This document shows, piece after piece, positions 4,921-6,068 of a stretch of DNA of 6,068 nucleotides. How positions within the stretch are numbered: position 1 is the stretch's first letter; every line of letters begins with the position of its first letter. Both the position numbers and the translations under genes were made by a program. The stretch lies in contig JACCXL010000099.1 of NCBI GenBank assembly GCA_013697015.1, forward strand, positions 1-6,068. Direction: 5' to 3'. This DNA is from Chthoniobacterales bacterium. GTDB lineage: Bacteria > Verrucomicrobiota > Verrucomicrobiia > Chthoniobacterales > UBA10450. The notes beneath the pieces were generated by a model that saw only the letters and a program-made list of their open reading frames with translations, was not told the origin of the DNA and searched no databases.

Positions 4921-6068
4921 ATGGCCGGGAAAATAAAAAAGAAGACCGCCCGCCCAGCGCCCGATCCAAAGCGCGCGCGCTTGCAGGAGCAAACGACCGC
5001 GATGAACGAGCGGTTGATCCTCTCGTCCATCCATCAGCATGAACTCACCGAAGCGGCGGATAAGCTCAACGCGCAATTGCAGGGAGAAATCGCCGAGCGC
5101 AAGAAAACGGAAGCGGCGTTGCGCGAAAGCGAGATGGAAATCAAAGGCGCACGCGATTACGCCGAGGCCATTCTGCGCGCCGCGCCCGTTCCGTTCCTCG
5201 TTCTGCGCGCCGACCTGCGGGTGAACACGGCCAGCGAGGCCTTTTACAAGGATTTCAAGGTCGAGCCCGCCGCGACCGAAGGCCGCTTAATCTATGAGAT
5301 CGGCAACGGCCAATGGAACATTCCCAAGCTGCGCGAGCTGCTCGAAGAGATCATCCCGCAAAAGAATGTCTTTAACGGCTTCGAGGTCACGCACGAGTTT
5401 GCAGCCATCGGAGCGCGCACGATGCTGCTCAACGCTCGCCGGGTGGACAACGCAGAGGGCGTGCCCGAGCGCATCCTGCTGGCGATCGAAGACATCACGG
5501 AACGGATCGAGGCGCAGACGCACCTCCGCGCTTCGGAAACTCAGTCCCGCGAATTAGCGGAGCGCTTCCGCTTCCTGGCCGAGTCGATGCCGCAAAAAAT
5601 CTTCACCGCGAAACCGAATGGCGACATCGATTATTTCAACCGGCAATGGATCGAGTTCACCGGACTTTCCTTTGAGCAGATTCGCGATTGGGGCTGGCTC
5701 CAATTTGTTCACCCCGAGGACGTAGAAGAAAACATCCGGCGCTGGCAGCATTCCATCGACACGCAGGAGCCATTTTATATGGAGCATCGTTTCCTGCGGA
5801 TCGATGGACAATACCGCTGGCACGTCAGCCGCGCCGTTCCCATGCTCGATGCCGAGGGCAAAGTCTTGATGTGGATCGGCTCGAACACCGAAATCGAAGA
5901 AGTGCGCCAGGCAAAAGTGGAAGCCGAGCGCGCTTCGAGGGCGAAGGATGAATTTCTGGCCGCGCTCTCCCACGAGCTGCGCACGCCGCTCACCCCGGTC
6001 CTGATGATGGCAAGCGCATTGGAATCCGACCCTACCGTTCAGCCTGAAGTGCGTGAGCAACTCGGCAT
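4921..6068 (+). CDS. PAS-PAS sensor histidine kinase, 3' end beyond the window
   Basis: The frame is open for 382 codons from ATG 4921 to the window edge, so the gene is partial. The first 20 residues are Lys- and Arg-rich, then a charged coiled-coil-like region (about 21-77, ending RKKTEAALRESE) leads to PAS 1 (about 79-195), with the hallmark IYEIGNGQWNIPKLREL (124-140) and closing AIEDITER (188-195). This PAS type is common in hybrid kinases and CheB/CheR-PAS fusions. PAS 2 (about 214-330, PAS_3 type) has FNRQWIEFTG (239-248), HPEDVE (264-269) and WIGSNTE (318-324). The dimerisation domain follows with KDEFLAALSHELRTPLTP (342-359); H351 is the phospho-acceptor. The ATPase domain and any receiver should lie beyond 6068. 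No membrane helix is seen, so sensing is probably cytoplasmic. TGA at 4876-4878 bounds the frame; TTG 4894 is a weaker start. AAGGA (4905-4909) supports the ATG. Confidence 0.94.
   Translation, partial: MAGKIKKKTARPAPDPKRARLQEQTTAMNERLILSSIHQHELTEAADKLNAQLQGEIAERKKTEAALRESEMEIKGARDYAEAILRAAPVPFLVLRADLRVNTASEAFYKDFKVEPAATEGRLIYEIGNGQWNIPKLRELLEEIIPQKNVFNGFEVTHEFAAIGARTMLLNARRVDNAEGVPERILLAIEDITERIEAQTHLRASETQSRELAERFRFLAESMPQKIFTAKPNGDIDYFNRQWIEFTGLSFEQIRDWGWLQFVHPEDVEENIRRWQHSIDTQEPFYMEHRFLRIDGQYRWHVSRAVPMLDAEGKVLMWIGSNTEIEEVRQAKVEAERASRAKDEFLAALSHELRTPLTPVLMMASALESDPTVQPEVREQLG

Noticed and set aside
4742..4936. Plus-strand 64-codon frame in the gap before the kinase
   Set aside because: It is a translation of the palindromic repeat itself (MTKSETMTNDK) and overlaps the kinase start.
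5554..6060. 168-codon minus-strand frame opposite the kinase
   Set aside because: Antisense to the second PAS domain and H-box of the kinase, which have clear motifs in the plus frame.

Overview
The window reads as a piece of bacterial chromosome of moderately high GC, most likely from a soil or sediment Verrucomicrobiota-like bacterium or a neighbouring phylum. This rests on the palindromic repeat built from AATGACGAA units at 4727-4851, which I remember as abundant between genes in Verrucomicrobiota, and on the KaiC-like ATPase plus PAS histidine kinase pair. No taxonomic search was possible, so the assignment is tentative.

Positions 1-1100 are gene-poor and scarred. A small minus-strand ORF (71-469) has the look of a fragment of a secreted protein. 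Next comes a tRNA-Asn gene on the minus strand that is intact from its 5' end through the anticodon loop and then breaks off (about 613-654). On the plus strand lies a complete initiator tRNA-fMet with encoded CCA (923-999), followed closely by a second, decayed tRNA copy (about 1014-1090) that keeps the D-arm, T-arm and CCA end but has lost the acceptor 5' strand and a normal anticodon arm.

Positions 1348-2316 encode an integral-membrane acyl-CoA/fatty acid desaturase with all three histidine boxes. A gap of almost 400 bp without a convincing gene follows (2317-2709).

Positions 2710-6068 form a plus-strand signalling cluster: a 139-residue protein with a hydrophobic C-terminal segment; a 516-residue double-domain KaiC-like ATPase whose ribosome-binding site overlaps the stop codon of the small gene; and, after a 230-nt gap holding the palindromic repeat, the first 382 codons of a PAS-PAS histidine kinase that runs off the window end at its phospho-acceptor H-box. 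The tight coupling of the first two genes suggests that they work together. The kinase may be their signalling partner, but the repeat-filled gap makes co-transcription less certain. No kaiA or kaiB is visible, and the KaiC-like protein differs from the clock protein at key positions, so a true circadian role is not supported.
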